A DNA stretch of 21,325 nucleotides from Geosiphon pyriformis. Taxonomy: Eukaryota; Glomeromycota; Glomeromycetes; Archaeosporales; Geosiphonaceae. Of this stretch, positions 18,161 to 21,325 are shown one piece after another (positions within the stretch are counted from its first letter, which is position 1; every line of letters starts with the position of its first letter). The notes beneath the pieces were generated by a model. That model searched no databases and was not told the origin of the DNA. It saw only the letters and a list, made by a program, of their open reading frames with translations. Both the position numbers and the translations under genes were made by a program. The stretch spans positions 81,814 through 103,138 of the forward strand of contig JAAOMT010000236.1 in the NCBI GenBank assembly GCA_016748015.1. The letters are read 5' to 3'.

Positions 18161-18252
18161 ATAGTAGCAAACACCATTTCGTGATAGTGGCAAGCACCAG
18201 TTTACAATAGCAGCCAACACCAACTGGTGATAGCAGCAAACACCAGGTTAAA
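18161..18252 (+). repeat. Four tandem copies of a 23-bp repeat in LTR B
   Basis: Copies start at 18161, 18184, 18207 and 18230, exactly 23 bp apart: ATAGTAGCAAACACCA, ATAGTGGCAAGCACCA, ATAGCAGCCAACACCA, ATAGCAGCAAACACCA plus 7 variable bases. It sits upstream of the TATA box at 18304, the place taken by the 20-21 bp array in LTR A. Confidence 0.8.
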
Positions 18253-18303
18253 ATATCAAAAAGAAAGTATTACAATGTGTTTTTTCATAAAACTACAAAC
18301 ATG

Positions 18304-18311
18304 TATATATA
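18304..18311 (+). promoter_or_regulatory. TATA box of LTR B
   Basis: TATATATA followed by CAGTAGCTTTAATA, 242 bp from the LTR start. LTR C has TATATATA followed by GCAGTAGTGTTAAAA at 243 bp. AATAAA at 18370-18375 follows 66 bp later. Confidence 0.55.
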
Positions 18312-18502
18312 CAGTAGCTTTAATATTGAGAAAAGTCAATCAAGTAATAAAAATCATAACTTATTAAGCAATAAATCCAATTTATCTAACAAACTCCACT
18401 TTAAAATCGTACTTTTAAATCAAAAAGAAATCAAAAAAATATTTAAAACTGAATTATTACAACCCCAAAGTAGTAAGAAACTCACTTGTATTATTTATTA
18501 AA

Positions 18503-19063
18503 TGAAACTATTATTCATCAGCTGAATTCCTTGGAAGAATAATCTCTGATCAAGATTATTCACATTGTTACTAATTAATAAAAGCTTTATTGTAAGAATT
18601 AGGAAAAGCACCAAAAGTCATTAACATTCCATGTTTTTAGATTAGAGAAACACATCAGGCAATTGCAAGAATAGCTTCAGAGAAGATCTCAGACAATGAG
18701 TAGATTTCAGCTTAGCCTCTAAAAAAGAGTACATAAACACATACAACAATTAGAAATTAAGAAATAACTTACATTGCAACATTAAAAAGAAAGCCTTCAG
18801 TATAACAGTGACATTATCACACAAATAGAATTGAGGAACTCACAAGAGACTGATTGCAATTAAAATGAGATATCAGCAATTAAATATACTAAGAAAACCA
18901 TTCCGTAACAATAGTTATCAATAATCAATTAGGAAAGATCACCAATGCTCAATTTGAAGAATTACAGACTCAAATAATACAAGTAATTCTCAAAAACAAA
19001 ATTCAGAAAATACTTTAAGAGGGAGAATTAAAAGAGTTGGATTTTAATGGAGCTCAATATTAA
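18503..19063 (+). pseudogene. ORF3 of element 3 (family C), saturated with stop codons
   Basis: One reading frame (frame 2) runs from about 18506 to TAA 19061-19063 without any frameshift but with 14 internal stops (TAA, TAG, TGA). Between them it reads SAEFLGRIISDQDYSHCY, ELGKAPKVINIPCF, IRETHQAIARIASEKISDNE, VTIVINNQLGKITNAQFEEL, QTQIIQVILKNKIQKIL and ELKELDFNGAQY. The end matches ORF3 of elements 1 and 2 (IGKLTELKFQQF; LDFDGAQS). Its upstream part is cut off at the LTR B border. I do not know its function. The single unbroken frame shows it was coding before nonsense mutations accumulated. Confidence 0.6.
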
Positions 19064-19149
19064 AAAAAAGAAATAATGTTACTCATAGAAATATAGGAAA
19101 TATATTAGCATAATTATTAGCCAATCAAAAGTAGACATAGTAAATATGA

Positions 19150-19304
19150 AATTCTAGGATTCTGCTCAGGAATTGCAAGATTCCAGGAATTACAAAATTC
19201 TTATACAAGAAATTGCAGAATTCTAAAATTCTAGGATTTCTCTCAAAGGAATTGCAGGATTCCAGAAATTTTAAGACTCTTGTCATGAAGAATTGAGGAA
19301 TTAA
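19150..19304 (+). repeat. U3 repeat array of LTR C, about 40-bp units
   Basis: The motif AATTGCAGGATTCC recurs at 19171 (AATTGCAAGATTCC), 19211 (AATTGCAGAATTCT), 19250 (AATTGCAGGATTCC) and 19291 (AATTGAGGAATTAA), spacings 40, 39 and 41 bp. Related half-units (AATTCTAGGATTCT at 19150, AATTCTAGGATTTC at 19227, others at 19189 and 19267) lie between them, so the basic period is about 20 bp. Confidence 0.65.
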
Positions 19305-19319
19305 GGAATCTCAATTATG

Positions 19320-19327
19320 TATATATA
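19320..19327 (+). promoter_or_regulatory. TATA box of LTR C
   Basis: TATATATA followed by GCAGTAGTGTTAAAA, just downstream of the repeat array, with AATAAA 78 bp later at 19398-19403. Confidence 0.55.
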
Positions 19328-19943
19328 GCAGTAGTGTTAAAAGCTGAAAATACAGACCTTTCAGTTTAGATTTGATCTAAACAACCTTCCAAACCACAAT
19401 AAATAACTATTTGTTATCTTAAACTTACTTCCACTATCAACTCTTCATGTTGATAATAATTAATACTTAACCACACCGGAACAATAGCTCTTGATTATGG
19501 CTATTGACAGGATACTAATTTGTAATTCATCTTGGCTTAATTTTTTACATTTCTTTATTTTCTTTATTTTTTTCTTTGATTTTATTATTGTATACTAATT
19601 GATTAAAGGTTAAAAGCACTGAGTTATTAACATCATGATAGCCTGGTAAAAGACCCAAAAATAAGAGTAGGATTATATATATTATCGGATAGCTTACCAG
19701 AAAAGCATGACTGCCAGAATAAATCTGGCCACCAAGCTGAGAAAGAAATTGGGAAACAACTTACAAGAAAACTGCAAATACTATTAACAAGAAATCTCTG
19801 TCCATTATACAAAGAACTTATTTGGAAAAACCTTCAGATATCAACTACTTAAAACTATTATCAACAATGTGAATAGCTTTTGAACACCAAGTTACGAATT
19901 TGTTATTTGACCTGAGACCCCAAATAATCACCTGTAACATCAG

Positions 19944-21325
19944 CATTAATTACTTAAATTTGGCATAAATTTCTGTAAAAATATTTTAAATAAGTAATAA
20001 CTGCTTCTATATTACTTTATTTAATAGTAATAAAGCTAATTAACAAGCAATTTATGCTATTATTATTGCTAAAATACTGTAAAAATACAGTTTTAAACAT
20101 GTTGAAATCTTGAAGTTTGTTGACAAATTTTAGTACTATAAGTTAACAGTATTTTAGAAAAAGTACAAAATAGCTTAAAATGCTTTGGCATTATTCTATT
20201 CATTGATTGTAATGGTTTTTTCCTATCATTTAGTCATATTTAAGTATTGTTCTCTTTACTAGTGAATTTTTCTAATTTAACAATTGGTACATATATTATT
20301 TGTGTGAGTAATAATTGTTGTTGTAATTGTTGTTGAGATTATTGTTAAAATTGTTGTTATTGTATAGCAATTAATGCAACTGGTGAATTGATTATAATCA
20401 ACTGAAGATAAGTTTTGTTAAAAAATAAAAGTAGGGTTTAGATAGTTCAGGTTTTACAGAGTTTAAACAATTGGAGTTTGTATTTCTGAGTTATCTAAGA
20501 TTAGATTTTAATAATTACTTTCCTAATTATTATTTTTTTTTTCTTTTGATTTAGTTTTTCCTCAAAGACTGGTAGATTCGAAATTTGGTTGAAATGGCAG
20601 TAATCAAAGTCTTAATAGTATTGTTAATTGTGATTTAAATCCTTCAAAGTAATTACTTTACATTCCTAATAATTTGTTTTTTTTTTGTTTATTTTAAAAT
20701 AGTATTCTTGCTAATAATGTTTTTACAGCTGTTGTAAATGTAATTGCTAATGTTATGTAGATAATATTTTTAGGTGTGTAGTGATATAATGAGTTAATAA
20801 ATAAATAATTCTTGGTTTTTTCTAAGTAGACAATTGTATTTTCTTTGATTTTTCTGTTGAAATTTGTAATTTTTCTTTTTTTTTGTTTGCAAAAGTAATA
20901 AAAAATTTTTGTTGGATGTATTTTTTAATTTTTTTGTTTATTTTTGTAATTAGTAGTGCAAACAGAAAGTTAATAAAAATGTAGTGCTTTGTAATAATTT
21001 ATTATAAAAATTCTTAAAAGTGGCTTTTAGATTTCTTTGGTCTCTTAAGTAGTATACAATTTTTTTGTTAACATAATAATTAAAAGCTGATTTTGTTGGC
21101 CAATTATCACTGGTTAGTTCAAAGTAAGTTTAATTGTGTCAGAATAAAGCTTTTGCAAATCTTAAATAGTTTGTTTCTATTATTTCTGATTCTGCCACTT
21201 TTTTGAATAATTGCTGTTAACACTAGTTTTCTGTTAAATTATATCTTACAAAGAACACCAAATATTACAGATAATTATTTGGAATGTTCAAACAAATAAT
21301 AAACTCATAACTTAATGCTTAATAG
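19944..21325. other. AT-rich region without a recognisable gene
   Basis: No reading frame of useful length on either strand and no match I can name. It holds T-runs (for example 20529-20543, 20682-20692, 20871-20885) and a GTT-rich stretch at 20316-20371 (TTGTTGTTGTAATTGTTGTT). The base composition on the plus strand (G+T-rich) resembles the LINE coding strand at 1-1000, so it may be a strongly decayed LINE fragment; this is only an impression. Confidence 0.35.

Larger units (their letters stand above)
11624..18500 (+). mobile_element. Element 2: chimeric LTR retrotransposon, family A 5' half and family B 3' end
   Basis: Plus strand: family A LTR (11624-12595), primer binding site, gag-protease-Cys-rich-dUTPase-linker-RT in one frame to 17278, an in-frame junction into RNase H, integrase N-terminus and ORF3 remnants, polypurine tract, and an LTR starting at 18062. 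The 5' half closely matches element 1. RNase H, ORF3 end and 3' LTR are clearly more distant, so the copy is a recombinant or has a deletion between two families. The 3' LTR has no recognisable terminus before element 3 sequence appears near 18500; the end given is approximate. Confidence 0.72.
18062..18502 (+). repeat. 3' LTR of element 2, family B, apparently truncated
   Basis: Begins TGTTACAGTTTAAG after the polypurine tract. It contains a 23-bp tandem array, a TATATATA box and an AATAAA. Past the TGTTAC start it does not match the family A 5' LTR of the same element. No GTAACA terminus is found before ORF3-like sequence of element 3 begins (in-frame from about 18506), so the right edge is approximate and the LTR looks truncated. 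The reading frame at 18277-18501 is LTR sequence, not a supported gene. Confidence 0.6.
18503..19939 (+). mobile_element. Element 3: 3' remnant of a third LTR retrotransposon (family C)
   Basis: Holds the ORF3 end, a purine tract (AAAAAAGAAATAA, 19064-19076) and an 863-bp LTR (19077-19939). Gag and pol are not present; the left part is missing or was replaced by element 2. Same strand and same ORF3-tract-LTR order as element 2. Confidence 0.65.
19077..19939 (+). repeat. 3' LTR of element 3 (family C, 863 bp)
   Basis: Starts TGTTACTCATAG and ends ATCACCTGTAACA, giving the same TGTTAC...GTAACA termini as family A. No primer binding site follows, so it is a 3' LTR. Contents: a repeat array at 19150-19304, TATATATA at 19320-19327 and AATAAA at 19398-19403. 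The interior is unlike LTR A; the TATA surroundings resemble LTR B. Confidence 0.7.

Noticed and set aside
18277-18501. 74-residue plus-strand reading frame.
   Set aside because: It lies in LTR B across the TATA box and AATAAA, and its Ser/Asn/Lys-rich content is typical of random AT-rich sequence.
12641-19063. Frequent TAA/TAG at Gln positions could mean a ciliate-like code (TAA/TAG = Gln).
   Set aside because: TGA and TAG also replace Trp and Arg, CAA and CAG remain common in the same frames, and catalytic residues are damaged too. Pseudogene decay by transitions explains all of it.
21025-21045. TTTCTTTGGTCTCTTA resembles the LTR A end (GGTTTTTGGTCTCTTT) and could be the missing piece of the 5' LTR of element 1.
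   Set aside because: The match ends after about 12 bases and flanking LTR sequence is absent on both sides.

Overview
The window is very AT-rich fungal-type eukaryotic DNA made almost entirely of decayed retrotransposons. The two LINE fragments at its left end look like the LINE family of arbuscular mycorrhizal fungi (Glomeromycotina such as Rhizophagus or Gigaspora). That assignment rests on recognised protein similarity, not on a search. I see no intact host gene, rRNA, tRNA or CRISPR array.

Layout. (1) 1-999: the 3' end of a LINE ORF2 on the plus strand (end of RNase H, Cys motif, C-terminal domain). (2) 1000-1695: extremely A/T-rich spacer plus the presumed 5' leader of the next LINE. 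(3) 1696-2797: LINE ORF1, broken by an LTR. (4) 2798-11623: element 1, a Ty3/gypsy-like LTR retrotransposon on the minus strand. It has gag, protease, a Cys-rich domain, dUTPase, a linker domain, RT, RNase H, integrase with a GPY/F-like tail, an extra ORF3, a polypurine tract and a 983-bp 3' LTR. (5) 11624-18048+: element 2 on the plus strand, head-to-head with element 1. It has a 972-bp 5' LTR of the same family (A). Its gag-pro-dUTPase-RT lies in one uninterrupted frame. An internal junction then leads into RNase H, integrase and ORF3 remnants and a 3' LTR of a different family (B). (6) about 18503-19939: element 3, the ORF3 and 3' LTR of a third family (C). (7) 19944-21325: AT-rich sequence without a recognisable gene.

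How the parts fit. Elements 1 and 2 descend from a retrotransposon that encodes one long Gag-Pol polyprotein. Between protease and reverse transcriptase it carries a Cys-rich zinc-binding-like region and a dUTPase. A separate ORF3 sits between integrase and the 3' LTR, where env lies in retroviruses. ORF3 ends in a shared motif right before the polypurine tract in all three families. Each LTR family has its own short tandem array in U3, a TATA box, and an AATAAA 66-103 bp further on. In family A the array is six copies of a 13-bp motif with a TTCGCCGAA core, spaced 20-21 bp.

State of decay. All copies are dead. Damage is dominated by in-frame TAA, TAG and TGA at positions that should be Gln, Trp or Arg, as expected from C-to-T (or G-to-A) transitions, with few frameshifts. 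Catalytic residues are also lost (RT YLDN for YLDD, protease DSG). This resembles RIP or methylation-linked deamination.
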